Source: Massilia aurea
Lineage (GTDB): Bacteria; Pseudomonadota; Gammaproteobacteria; Burkholderiales; Burkholderiaceae_D
DNA: 64,000 nucleotides
Assembly (NCBI RefSeq): GCF_014200505.1
Contig: NZ_JACHBX010000002.1
Span: 434,001-498,000 of the forward strand
Direction: 5' to 3'
The translations under genes and the position numbers were made by a program. Positions 47,536 through 56,771 of this stretch are shown piece after piece. Under the pieces are notes generated by a model. That model was not told the DNA's origin, ran no database searches, and was given only the letters and a program-made list of their open reading frames with translations. Position 1 is the stretch's first letter. Each line of letters begins with the position of its first letter.

Positions 47536-48141
47536 ATGACCGGCGAACCAAGAATACCACGCGCTTCTGTGCCGCCACCAGACACAAGTGCTCTACAGCA
47601 ACCACATCAAGACAAGGCGTTGTTGCGCGACACACTCAAGGCGCGCCGGCGTGCGCTCGATCCGGCCGACAAGGCCGCATGGGACCAGCGCATCGGTGCG
47701 CGGGTACTGGCCTGGTGGCACGCCAATCCCCACGCCTCGCTGGCCGTCTACTGGCCGCTCGCGGGCGAGCCGGACCTCGGCGCAGCGTACGCGGAAATGG
47801 CGGCGGCAGGCGTACGACTGGCGCTGCCCGTGGTCGTGGCGCGCCATGCGGCGCTGGAATTTGCCGAATGGCTGCCGGGCGAGCCGACCGTGGCCGACCG
47901 GATGGGTGTGGCGGTGCCAGCCGAGTTGCGCATGGTGGCGCGGCCGCCGGCATTGCTGGTGCCGTGCTTGGGATTCAATACTTTGGGGTATCGCGTGGGG
48001 TATGGCGGGGGATTTTATGACCGGACGCTGGCGCCCGAGCCGCGCCCGAGCACAGTAGGCATCGCGTATGCGTGCCAGTTGGTCGAATTCATCGGCGACG
48101 CGCACGATGTGCCGCTTGATCGGGTGATTACCGAAGCGTGA
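47536..48141 (+). CDS. 5-formyltetrahydrofolate cyclo-ligase
   Basis: This enzyme converts 5-formyl-THF to methenyl-THF with ATP, returning the folate to the one-carbon pool. The product has 201 residues. Family motifs are LRDTLKARRRALDP near residue 30, PCLGFNTLGYRVGYGGGFYD with the phosphate-binding GGG, and GIAYACQLVE. The first 25 residues are Pro-rich and poorly conserved, so a start at GTG 47569 is possible. metF and folate-linked SAM-cycle genes follow downstream on the other strand. Confidence 0.94.
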   Translation: MTGEPRIPRASVPPPDTSALQQPHQDKALLRDTLKARRRALDPADKAAWDQRIGARVLAWWHANPHASLAVYWPLAGEPDLGAAYAEMAAAGVRLALPVVVARHAALEFAEWLPGEPTVADRMGVAVPAELRMVARPPALLVPCLGFNTLGYRVGYGGGFYDRTLAPEPRPSTVGIAYACQLVEFIGDAHDVPLDRVITEA

Positions 48142-48165
48142 TGTAAGCGGGCATATCGAACGTGG

Positions 48166-48268
48166 GTTGAACGCGTGGACGGCATAGCCATCCACCCTAC
48201 CCTTAGCAGATCACGATAGCGTAGGGTGGGCCGGGACGCGCAGTCGGCTCCGCCGCCCACGCGTTCAA
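48166..48268. repeat. Dispersed GTTGAACGCGTGG repeat, inverted pair B
   Basis: A right-facing copy (48166-48200, GTTGAACGCGTGGACGG to CCACCCTAC) and a left-facing copy (48221-48268, GTAGGGTGGGCCGGG to CGCCCACGCGTTCAA) are separated by 20 bp. The pair fills most of the gap between the cyclo-ligase and metF genes, which are convergent, and may act as a bidirectional terminator. Confidence 0.85.
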
Positions 48269-48286
48269 TCACACTGGCGCAACCGC

Positions 48287-49117
48287 TCAAGGCCTGAGCC
48301 GCTGCCAGATCGCCGTCGTCGGCACTGCCTGGTTCATGCTGTAGAAATGCAGCCCCGGCGCACCGCCAGCCAGCAGCTTTTCGCACAAGCCAGTGACGAC
48401 ATCCAGACCAAATGCCTTGATCGACGCGCTGTCGTCGCCGAAGCTTGCCAGTTTGAGACGCACCCAGCGCGGGATCTCCGCGCCGCACATGTCCGAGAAC
48501 CGCATCAGCTGCATGTAGTTCGTGATCGGCATGATGCCGGCCACGATCGGCACCGTCACGCCCAGCTTGCGAACATTGTCGACGAACGAAAAATACGCGT
48601 CGGCATTGTAGAAGTACTGGGTAATGGCAGCGTCAGCGCCGGCACTCACCTTGCGCGCGAACGCTTGCAGGTCGTCTTGCGGCGAACGTGCCTGCGGGTG
48701 CATTTCGGGATAGGCCGCCACTTCGATGCGGAACCAGTCGCCGGTTTCCTGGCGGATGAATTCGACCAGGTCGCTGGCATAGCGCAATTCGCCGGCGCCG
48801 CCGTAACCGCTCGGCAAATCGCCGCGCAACGCCACGATGCGCCGGATGCCGCTGTCCTGGTACTGCTTGAGGACGGCGCGGATCGACTCGCGCGTGGCGC
48901 CCACGCACGACAGGTGCGGCGCGGCTTCGTGGCCGGCGGCCTGGATTTCCTGCACCGTCTGCAGCGTACCCTGCTGGGTACTGCCGCCGGCGCCGAACGT
49001 CACCGAGAAATACCTGGGCTGCAACTCGGCCAGCTTGGCCCGCGTGACGCGCAGTTTCTCGGCGCCTTCCGGCGTCTTGGGCGGAAAGAACTCGATACTG
49101 AAATCAGGAGTTTCCAT
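48287..49117 (-). CDS. metF: Methylenetetrahydrofolate reductase
   Basis: MetF reduces 5,10-methylene-THF to 5-methyl-THF with a flavin, feeding methionine synthesis. The product has 276 residues from METPDFSIEFFPPKTPEGAE. The catalytic Glu lies in SIEFFPPK. VTFGAGGSTQQGT and LVALRGDL-like IVALRGDLPSGYGG are family signatures. Its first 14 bases overlap the end of the holin-like gene. The upstream SAH riboswitch at ahcY should regulate it as the third gene of the operon. Confidence 0.97.
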   Translation of the reverse strand: METPDFSIEFFPPKTPEGAEKLRVTRAKLAELQPRYFSVTFGAGGSTQQGTLQTVQEIQAAGHEAAPHLSCVGATRESIRAVLKQYQDSGIRRIVALRGDLPSGYGGAGELRYASDLVEFIRQETGDWFRIEVAAYPEMHPQARSPQDDLQAFARKVSAGADAAITQYFYNADAYFSFVDNVRKLGVTVPIVAGIMPITNYMQLMRFSDMCGAEIPRWVRLKLASFGDDSASIKAFGLDVVTGLCEKLLAGGAPGLHFYSMNQAVPTTAIWQRLRP

Positions 49118-49460
49118 CTTTGTCGGAGAGAAGCAAGGAAGAAAGCGCCCACGAAATGATGCTGTACAGGATGGCTGCCAGGAAGGCCGACCAGAAACCG
49201 GCCACTTCAAAGCCCCCTATCATGTTCGCCACCAGCCAGAACAGCACAGCATTGATGACCAGGATGAACAGGCCCATCGAGAGCAGCGTCACTGGCAGGG
49301 TCAGCAGCACCAGCACAGGCCGGATCAGCGTATTGACCAGGCCCAGCACCAGCGCCGCGATCAGGGCGGTGCCGACGCTCGAGACTTCGACGGAGTGCAT
49401 CAGGTAAGGCAGGGCCATCAGGGCCGCGGCATTGATCAGCCAGGTGATTAACAGGCGCAT
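49104..49460 (-). CDS. Phage holin family (holin_4-type) small membrane protein
   Basis: The protein has 118 residues from MRLLITWLINAAALMALPYL. Four membrane helices cover most of the chain, with LGLVNTLIRPVLVLLTLPVT as the family segment. Despite the name, such proteins are widespread chromosomal genes and not evidence of a prophage. It sits between ahcY and metF, an arrangement I recall from other Burkholderiales. Function unknown. The end overlaps the metF start, so translation is coupled. Confidence 0.92.
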   Translation of the reverse strand: MRLLITWLINAAALMALPYLMHSVEVSSVGTALIAALVLGLVNTLIRPVLVLLTLPVTLLSMGLFILVINAVLFWLVANMIGGFEVAGFWSAFLAAILYSIISWALSSLLLSDKDGNS

Positions 49461-49551
49461 CGTTACAGACTTTCGTGGATTTGGATAAACGAAACGCCCC
49501 GAAAGGCGTTTCACAGAACAACGGAATAGCTAGTGCACAGTCCAGGACTGA

Positions 49552-50967
<1,416 letters not shown>

Positions 50968-50997
50968 GCCCTCCTTTCAATGATTAGAAAAAAGTAA

Positions 50998-51064
50998 CGT
51001 GAGCGCAGTTGCTGATATCCGAGCCTGGCTGAAAGGAGTCTTTCAGTCGCAACGCTCCTCGGAA
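50998..51064 (-). promoter_or_regulatory. SAH riboswitch upstream of ahcY
   Basis: On the minus strand the RNA reads TTCCGAGGAGCGTTGCGACT and ends in CAACTGCGCTCACG. P1 is CCGAG with CTCGG. P2 is CTGAAAG with CTTTCAG. A pseudoknot forms from GAGCG with CGCTC, extended by GTTGC with GCAAC. CCAGGCTCGG is the conserved core. These are the features of the S-adenosylhomocysteine riboswitch class, which turns on ahcY-metF operons in betaproteobacteria. It ends about 30 bp before the ahcY start, so control could be at translation. Confidence 0.93.
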
Positions 51065-51162
51065 CGAAGTAGTTTAGCACGCTTGATCCGCCATGGATAT
51101 GCTTGCCTGGACGAGCACCGGGACACGGCGTGACCCGACAGCAACGCCCGACGGTTCAATAC

Positions 51163-51786
51163 TCACGGCTCGCCGTTGGCGCCGAACGTCCGGAATCCTG
51201 AACGTTCATTCAGTCGTTCCATGTACGCGAGCACGGCTGGATAGTTCGGCCGCTCCATCGGCGTGAGCAGCCAGCGGTTGACCGACAGGCCCAGCACGAC
51301 GTCTGCCAGCGAGAATTGCGCGCCGGTCACGTAGGCGCCGGTGGTGGCCAGCTGGCGCTCGAGAATGCCGATATGCCGGTGCCAGCTGGCGATACTGGCC
51401 GCGATCTGGTCCGGATCGCGGTGCGCCGGGCTACCCCGCACCAGTCCCATGAACGCATAGCGCCAGGCATTGTTCAATTCGGTGGCTTGCCAGTCCATCC
51501 ATTGCTCGACCAGCGCGCGGGCGCGCGGCGTGGGCGGCAGCAGGTGCTGTTCGGCGCTGTTGGCGCACAGGTAGCGGCAAATCGCATTCGATTCCCACAG
51601 CACGAAGTCGCCATCGACGATGACCGGCACCGTTGCGTTGGGGTTAAGCGCAAGGAAGGCTTCCTGCTGGGGCGACTGAAAGCCTGCGCCCCAGTCTTCG
51701 CGCTTGAACGGGATGTCCAGTTCGCTGCAGGTCCACAAGACCTTGCGCACGTTGAGCGAGGCAGCTTTTCCGAGAATTTTCAGCAT
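51163..51786 (-). CDS. Glutathione S-transferase
   Basis: The protein has 207 residues. The N-terminal thioredoxin fold starts MLKILGKAASLNVRKVLWTC, with the Ser/Asn near residue 10-12 placed as the glutathione activator. NPNATVPVIVDGDFVLWESN has the cis-Pro and the glutathione-binding ESN. The C-terminal helical domain contains FSLADVVLGLSVNRW. It follows the PhzF-family gene by 30 bp on the same strand. Confidence 0.93.
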   Translation of the reverse strand: MLKILGKAASLNVRKVLWTCSELDIPFKREDWGAGFQSPQQEAFLALNPNATVPVIVDGDFVLWESNAICRYLCANSAEQHLLPPTPRARALVEQWMDWQATELNNAWRYAFMGLVRGSPAHRDPDQIAASIASWHRHIGILERQLATTGAYVTGAQFSLADVVLGLSVNRWLLTPMERPNYPAVLAYMERLNERSGFRTFGANGEP

Positions 51787-51816
51787 GGGGTCTCCTGTGA
51801 AGTGAAAACGGATGAT

Positions 51817-52614
51817 TCAAACGGTGATGCGGCCTTCGAGATACAACACGCATCCACCTTCGAGCTCGACCCGGCCGTCGACCAGCCGGCACGCCAGTTC
51901 GCCGCCGCGGCGCGATGCCTGGAAGGCGCGCAGTGTCGTCTTGCCCAGCCGTTCGCCCCAGTATGGCGCAAGCGCGCAATGGGCGCTGCCCGTGACGGGG
52001 TCTTCCGGCACACCCTTGGCCGGGGCAAAGTAGCGGCTGACGCAGTCGTAGTCGCCATCGCCCCGCGCCGTCACGGCCAGGCCAGGCCGCGGCAGGCGCC
52101 CGATGGCATTGAAGTCCGGCGCCAGTTCGCGCACGGCGCGTGCGTCTGCCAGCACCACCGTATAGCCGAATCCATCGTCGAGTACGTCGAGCAATTCGTG
52201 CGGATGACAACCCAGGGCGGCCGCCAAGCCGGGCGGTGCCGCCACTGGCACCAGTGTGCGGGCAGGGAAATTCAACACATAGCCGGTTGCTGAACGCCGT
52301 ACCGGCAACGGGCCGCTTGCCGTGTCGAACACGACCTCGGTGCGACCGGGCTCGAGCCGTTCCATGACAACCGCCGCGCTCGCCAGCGTCGCATGGCCAC
52401 ACAGCGGCATTTCAACCACCGGGGTGAACCAGCGCAGCCGGTACTGTCCGTCATGCGGTACCAGAAACGCCGTCTCGGACAGGTTGTTTTCGGCAGCGAT
52501 CGCATGCATCAGCGCCGTGTCGGGAAACGCGTCCAGCACGACGACGGCAGCCGGATTGCCGCCAAACAGCCGGTCTGTGAAGGCATCGACTTGATAGATG
52601 GGTAGTACCTGCAT
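51817..52614 (-). CDS. PhzF family isomerase-like protein
   Basis: The protein has 265 residues from MQVLPIYQVDAFTDRLFGGN, with AAGGA 5 bases upstream. PhzF proteins have a two-domain diaminopimelate epimerase-like fold. The catalytic Glu lies in NNLSETAFLVP, and GNPAAVVVLDAF and DPVTGSAHCAL are strong family motifs. Most family members are not phenazine enzymes, and no other phenazine genes are present. Substrate unknown. Confidence 0.92.
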   Translation of the reverse strand: MQVLPIYQVDAFTDRLFGGNPAAVVVLDAFPDTALMHAIAAENNLSETAFLVPHDGQYRLRWFTPVVEMPLCGHATLASAAVVMERLEPGRTEVVFDTASGPLPVRRSATGYVLNFPARTLVPVAAPPGLAAALGCHPHELLDVLDDGFGYTVVLADARAVRELAPDFNAIGRLPRPGLAVTARGDGDYDCVSRYFAPAKGVPEDPVTGSAHCALAPYWGERLGKTTLRAFQASRRGGELACRLVDGRVELEGGCVLYLEGRITV

Positions 52615-52640
52615 GGCGTCCTTGTATGGCAATGGGCAAG

Positions 52641-52675
52641 AAAAAACCCCAAAAACTGCAGGGCAATTTTTGGGG
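52641..52675 (-). terminator. Rho-independent terminator of metK
   Basis: CCCCAAAAA pairs with TTTTTGGGG (52647-52655 with 52667-52675) around an 11-base loop. It is followed on the minus strand by a run of six T (complement of 52641-52646). It begins 34 bp after the metK stop codon. Confidence 0.9.
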
Positions 52676-52709
52676 CTCAGTGTGCGGTCGCGGTGTGCGC
52701 GCCCGTAAC

Positions 52710-53876
52710 TTAGGCGATGCCGGCCGCTGCGCGCAGTTCGGCTGCCTTGTCAGTGCGTTCCCACGTGAATTCCGGCTCTTCGCGGCCGAAGTGGCCGTAG
52801 GCGGCGGTCTTGGTGTAGATCGGACGCAGCAGGTCGAGCATCTGGACGATGCCTTTCGGGCGCAGGTCGAAGTGTTCGTTGACGAGCGCTGCGATCTTGT
52901 CGTCCGGGATCACGCCGGTGCCTTCGGTGTACACGGTGATATTGATCGGACGCGCCACGCCGATGGCGTAGCTGACCTGCACCTGGCACTGACGCGCCAG
53001 GCCGGCGGCGACGATGTTCTTCGCCACGTAGCGGGCAGCGTAGGCAGCCGAACGGTCGACCTTGGTAGGGTCCTTGCCCGAGAACGCGCCGCCGCCGTGC
53101 GGGGCTGCGCCGCCGTAGGTGTCGACGATGATCTTGCGGCCGGTCAGGCCGCAATCGCCCTGCGGGCCGCCGATGACGAAGCGGCCGGTCGGGTTGACCA
53201 GGAAACGCGTTTCCTTGAGCCACTCGCGCGGCAGCGTGGTCTTGATGATTTCTTCGATGACGGCTTCTTCGATCTGCGCGTGCGTGACGTCAGGGTGATG
53301 CTGGGTCGAGAGCACGACGGTGTCGACGGCCACCGGGCGGCCATTGACGTAGCGCAGCGTGACTTGCGACTTGGCGTCCGGGCGCAGCCATGGCAGGCGG
53401 CCATCCTTGCGCAGCTGCGACTGGCGCTCGACCAGGCGGTGCGCGTAATAGATGGCAGCTGGCATCAGCTCTGGCGTTTCATCGCAGGCATAGCCGAACA
53501 TCAGGCCCTGGTCACCAGCGCCCTGGTCGAGGTCGATGCCCTTGCCTTCGTCGACGCCCTGGGCGATGTCCGGCGACTGCTTGTCGTAGCAGACCATGAC
53601 GGCGCAACCTTTGTAGTCGATGCCGAAATCGGTGTTGTCGTAGCCGATGCGTTTGATGGTGTCACGTGCGACCTTGATGTAGTCGACGTTGGCGTGGGTG
53701 GTGATTTCACCGGCGAGGACGACGAGGCCGGTATTGCACAACGTTTCTGCAGCGACGCGGGCAGTTGGATCCTCGGTCAGGATCGCATCGAGAATGGCGT
53801 CGGAAATCTGGTCAGCCACCTTGTCTGGGTGGCCTTCGGAAACGGATTCAGAGGTAAAGAGATAGTCGTTCGACAT
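52710..53876 (-). CDS. metK: S-adenosylmethionine synthase
   Basis: MetK makes S-adenosylmethionine from methionine and ATP. The product has 388 residues, the family length. Motifs are [20 protein letters not shown] at the start, the ATP-site [12 protein letters not shown] (about 114-125) and the P-loop-like [21 protein letters not shown] precedes the ATG. The roughly 180-bp upstream region has one hairpin (see finding), and the gene has its own terminator. It supplies the SAM that ahcY and metF, 2-4 kb further on, help recycle. Confidence 0.98.
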   Translation of the reverse strand: MSNDYLFTSESVSEGHPDKVADQISDAILDAILTEDPTARVAAETLCNTGLVVLAGEITTHANVDYIKVARDTIKRIGYDNTDFGIDYKGCAVMVCYDKQSPDIAQGVDEGKGIDLDQGAGDQGLMFGYACDETPELMPAAIYYAHRLVERQSQLRKDGRLPWLRPDAKSQVTLRYVNGRPVAVDTVVLSTQHHPDVTHAQIEEAVIEEIIKTTLPREWLKETRFLVNPTGRFVIGGPQGDCGLTGRKIIVDTYGGAAPHGGGAFSGKDPTKVDRSAAYAARYVAKNIVAAGLARQCQVQVSYAIGVARPINITVYTEGTGVIPDDKIAALVNEHFDLRPKGIVQMLDLLRPIYTKTAAYGHFGREEPEFTWERTDKAAELRAAAGIA

Positions 53877-53904
53877 GAAGGCTCCTGTTACGGGTCATAA
53901 TTCT

Positions 53905-53928
53905 GCCGCAGCAAACTGAGCCTGCGAC
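53905..53928 (-). promoter_or_regulatory. Hairpin in the metK leader
   Basis: On the minus strand GTCGCAG pairs with CTGCGGC (one G-U pair) around a 10-base loop, 28 bp before the metK ATG. It could affect translation. It does not match any SAM riboswitch core that I know. Confidence 0.35.
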
Positions 53929-54060
53929 GCTTTAGCGACATTTATATTCCGCTTCGCAAGTTGTCTGTTAACTCGGCGGATCCTGCATAAAGTGGTATTT
54001 TACGCTTCCTTGGAATTTTGGTGTGGAAACGCGCGTGGCGTCCGCTACCCAACAATCGAC

Positions 54061-54912
54061 ATGCTAGTTGTACTTTTCCGGATACTTTCCGTTTTTCCCT
54101 TGCCACTCTTGCACGCCCTGGGCGCGGCGATGGGTTGGCTGGTGTATGGCCTGTCGCCATCGTATCGCAAGCGCCTGCGCGCCAACCTGGCCCAGGCCGG
54201 CTATGACGCGCACTGGCGCGCGGCCGTCGCCGAGGCTGGCAAGGCCGCCATCGAGCTCGCGTTCGTCTGGTGCGCCAACCCGCAGCGGGTTGCCAGGCAT
54301 GCCACGGTGGAGAACTGGGACCTGGTCCAGGCCCGGCTCGACGCCGGCCGCGGGATTGTCTTTCTTACGCCACACCTGGGTTGCTTTGAAATGACGGCGC
54401 AGCAAATCGCGCTGCGCACGGCCTTGACCGTCATGTATCGCCCGCCGCGCAAGAGCGCGTTGAAGCCGCTGGTCGAAGGCGCCCGTGCGCGCCATAACCT
54501 GCATCTGGCGCCGGCCAATCTGTCAGGCGTGCGCATCCTGGCCAAAACCCTCAAAGGCGGCCAACCGATCGGCTTGCTGCCAGACCAGGTACCACAAGAA
54601 GGCGAAGGCGTCTGGGCGCCATTTTTCGGCCGCAATGCTTACACGATGACGCTGCCGGCCAAGCTGGCCCAGCTCGGCAAGGCCGACATCCTGCTGGTGT
54701 ATGCCGAGCGCCGTCCGCACGGCGCCGGCTACATCGTGCGCTTCGTCGAGTTCGATGGCGACCTGTCCGGCACGGGTGCCGAGCAGGCAGCGGCCATTAA
54801 CCGCGCGATGGAGCAACTCATTGCCCGCGCGCCAGCCCAGTATTTCTGGAGCTATAACCGCTACAAGCAGCCGGACGGCGTGGCAGGCCCGGACAGCGAG
54901 GCCGCACCATGA
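54061..54912 (+). CDS. Lysophospholipid/lipid A acyltransferase (LpxL type)
   Basis: The protein has 283 residues from MLVVLFRILSVFPLPLLHAL, with an N-terminal membrane anchor. It has the HX4E catalytic motif in LTPHLGCFEM (about residue 103). RPPRKSALKPLVEGAR and GLLPDQVPQEGEGVWAPFFG match the late acyltransferases that add the secondary acyl chains to lipid A. It acts at the inner membrane cytoplasmic face. Its stop overlaps the start of a second acyltransferase gene, and it is divergent from metK. Confidence 0.9.
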   Translation: MLVVLFRILSVFPLPLLHALGAAMGWLVYGLSPSYRKRLRANLAQAGYDAHWRAAVAEAGKAAIELAFVWCANPQRVARHATVENWDLVQARLDAGRGIVFLTPHLGCFEMTAQQIALRTALTVMYRPPRKSALKPLVEGARARHNLHLAPANLSGVRILAKTLKGGQPIGLLPDQVPQEGEGVWAPFFGRNAYTMTLPAKLAQLGKADILLVYAERRPHGAGYIVRFVEFDGDLSGTGAEQAAAINRAMEQLIARAPAQYFWSYNRYKQPDGVAGPDSEAAP

Positions 54913-55772
54913 AGGTCTTGTTGGGATTTATGTGGTTGCTGCATTTCTTGCCGTTGCCCATTCTGGGCCGCTTCGGCGAAGCGATCGGCAGCCTGATGTT
55001 CGTGATCCTGGGCAAGCGCCGCAAGATCGCGCTGACCAATCTGCGCCTGTGCCTGCCAGAGCTCGATGAGCGCGCGCGCCGCACGATCGCCAAGCAGCAT
55101 TTCCGCGCGTACGCCCGCAGCATCTTCGAGCGCTCGATCCTGTGGTGGGCACCGGAAGAACGCGTGCGCAGCCTGATCCAGATCGAACCATCGGTGCCGC
55201 TGGCCGCCATGCAGGACGGCCCGACAATTTTGCTGTGTCCGCACTTCGTGTGCCTGGATGTGGCCGGCATCGGCGCCCGTGTGATTCCTGTCTGCAGCAT
55301 GTACGTGCCGCAAAAAAACGAAGACTTCGACCGCCTGCTGCGTCACGGCCGCGAACGCTACGGCCCGGTACGCCTGGTGACGCGCAAGGAAGGCATCAAG
55401 CCGATCCTGCGCGCACTGCGCGATGGCCTGCCTTACTTCATGCTGCCCGACATGGACTTCGGCGAAAAGGATGCCGACTTCGTGCCGTTCTTCGGCGTGC
55501 CGGCCGCGACCCTCACCGCACTGGGCCGCATTGCCGGCACGACCGGCGCCAAGGTCATCCCCGTGATCGCCACCTACCTGCCGAATTACCAGGGCTGGCG
55601 CGTGCGCTTTTATCCGGCCTGGGAAAACTACCCGGGCGACGATATGGTCGAAGCGACCCGCCGCATGAACGCTTTTATCGAAGAGCGCGTGCGCGAGGCG
55701 CCGGAACAATATTTCTGGACCCACAAACGTTTTAAAACCCGGCCGCCGGGTGAACCTTCGCTGTACGATTGA
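54909..55772 (+). CDS. Second lipid A acyltransferase (LpxL/LpxM type)
   Basis: The protein has 287 residues. The N-terminal anchor is [20 protein letters not shown]. The catalytic motif is HX4D in [12 protein letters not shown], the Asp variant seen in part of the family. [20 protein letters not shown] and [18 protein letters not shown] are typical. It shares the ATGA overlap with the first acyltransferase, so the pair probably adds two different secondary acyl chains. dapF follows 4 bp later. Confidence 0.9.
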   Translation: MKVLLGFMWLLHFLPLPILGRFGEAIGSLMFVILGKRRKIALTNLRLCLPELDERARRTIAKQHFRAYARSIFERSILWWAPEERVRSLIQIEPSVPLAAMQDGPTILLCPHFVCLDVAGIGARVIPVCSMYVPQKNEDFDRLLRHGRERYGPVRLVTRKEGIKPILRALRDGLPYFMLPDMDFGEKDADFVPFFGVPAATLTALGRIAGTTGAKVIPVIATYLPNYQGWRVRFYPAWENYPGDDMVEATRRMNAFIEERVREAPEQYFWTHKRFKTRPPGEPSLYD

Positions 55773-55776
55773 AGCC

Positions 55777-56628
55777 ATGAAACTGAAATTCACCAAGATG
55801 CACGGCGCCGGCAACGACTTCATCGTCGTCGACGCGATCAACCAGCAAGTCGACCTGAGCGTCGATCAATGGCGCCGCCTGGCCGACCGCCGCTTCGGCA
55901 TCGGCGCTGACCAGATCCTGGTCGTGGAACGCCCGACTGACGCGGGGGTGGACTTTCGCTATCGCATCTTCAATAACGACGGCGGCGAGGTCGAGCAGTG
56001 CGGCAACGGCTCGCGCGCCTTCGTGCGCTTTGTCGTCGACAAGGGGCTGACACAGGCGCACAGCATCCGCGTGCAGACCATGTCGGGCATCATCAACCCG
56101 CGCCTGGAAGACGACGGCAGCGTCACGGTCGACATGGGCGCCCCGCGCCTCGTGCCGGCCGACGTGCCGTTTGACGAGACCGGTCTGGCCGGCATGGTCC
56201 AGGGTAACGACACCTTGTGGCCGCTGCCGGTCGGCGATGAGACTGTCTTCGTGTCGGTCGTGTCGATGGGCAATCCGCATGCGGTGCAGGTGGTCGACGA
56301 TGTCGATGCGGCGCCGGTGGAAGAAACGGGCCCGCTGATCGAGCGCCACGTGCGCTTTCCAAAACGCGTCAATGCCGGCTACCTGCAAGTGATGGACCGG
56401 CACCATATCCGCCTGCGCGTGTTCGAGCGCGGCGCGGGCGAGACGCTGGCCTGTGGCACCGGCGCCTGCGCCGCAGTCGTGGCCGGCATCCGGCGCGGCC
56501 TGCTCGATTCGCCGGTGCGCGTCTCGGCCCATGGCGGCGAACTCAGCATCGCCTGGGCGGGGCCGGGCCAGCCGGTGTATCTGAGCGGCCCGGCCGTGTC
56601 CGTGTTTGAAGGCGAAGTCGAGATCTGA
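55777..56628 (+). CDS. dapF: Diaminopimelate epimerase
   Basis: DapF converts LL- to meso-diaminopimelate for peptidoglycan and lysine. The product has 283 residues from [20 protein letters not shown]. The two catalytic cysteines lie in [10 protein letters not shown] (about residue 78) and [14 protein letters not shown] (about residue 225). It is in one operon with the two acyltransferases, all envelope precursor functions. In many proteobacteria dapF is directly followed by DUF484 and xerC genes; here 4.9 kb intervenes. Confidence 0.97.
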   Translation: MKLKFTKMHGAGNDFIVVDAINQQVDLSVDQWRRLADRRFGIGADQILVVERPTDAGVDFRYRIFNNDGGEVEQCGNGSRAFVRFVVDKGLTQAHSIRVQTMSGIINPRLEDDGSVTVDMGAPRLVPADVPFDETGLAGMVQGNDTLWPLPVGDETVFVSVVSMGNPHAVQVVDDVDAAPVEETGPLIERHVRFPKRVNAGYLQVMDRHHIRLRVFERGAGETLACGTGACAAVVAGIRRGLLDSPVRVSAHGGELSIAWAGPGQPVYLSGPAVSVFEGEVEI

Positions 56629-56646
56629 GCTTAAACCCGCTCGGCC

Positions 56647-56760
56647 GTAAGGTGGGTGCGACCGGCGGGGCGGGTTCCCCGTCCACGCATCCAACGATCT
56701 CTGGTGCGTCACAACATCGGTTTATGTTGAACGCGTGGGCGGGAAACCCGCCCACCCTAC
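56647..56760. repeat. Dispersed GTTGAACGCGTGG repeat, inverted pair C
   Basis: A left-facing copy (56647-56695, GTAAGGTGGG to CCACGCATCCAAC, somewhat diverged) and a right-facing copy (56726-56760, GTTGAACGCGTGGGCGGG to CCCGCCCACCCTAC) are separated by 30 bp. The right copy has its own GTGGGCGGG/CCCGCCCAC stem. The pair lies between the convergent dapF and Sel1-repeat genes. Confidence 0.85.
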
Positions 56761-56771
56761 CGACGTGCGCG

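Noticed and set aside
48166-48268. CRISPR array
   Set aside because: The repeats are palindromic, occur only twice per site and in inverted orientation, with no regular spacers and no cas genes.
49104-49460. Prophage remnant suggested by the holin-family protein
   Set aside because: No other phage gene is near, and the gene sits inside a metabolic operon. Chromosomal members of this family are common.
51817-52614. Phenazine biosynthesis cluster
   Set aside because: Only a PhzF-family protein is present. The family is broad and no other phz gene is nearby.
53942-54160. A 72-codon minus-strand frame upstream of metK
   Set aside because: It overlaps the acyltransferase start, has an Arg/Lys-rich random composition and no ribosome binding site.
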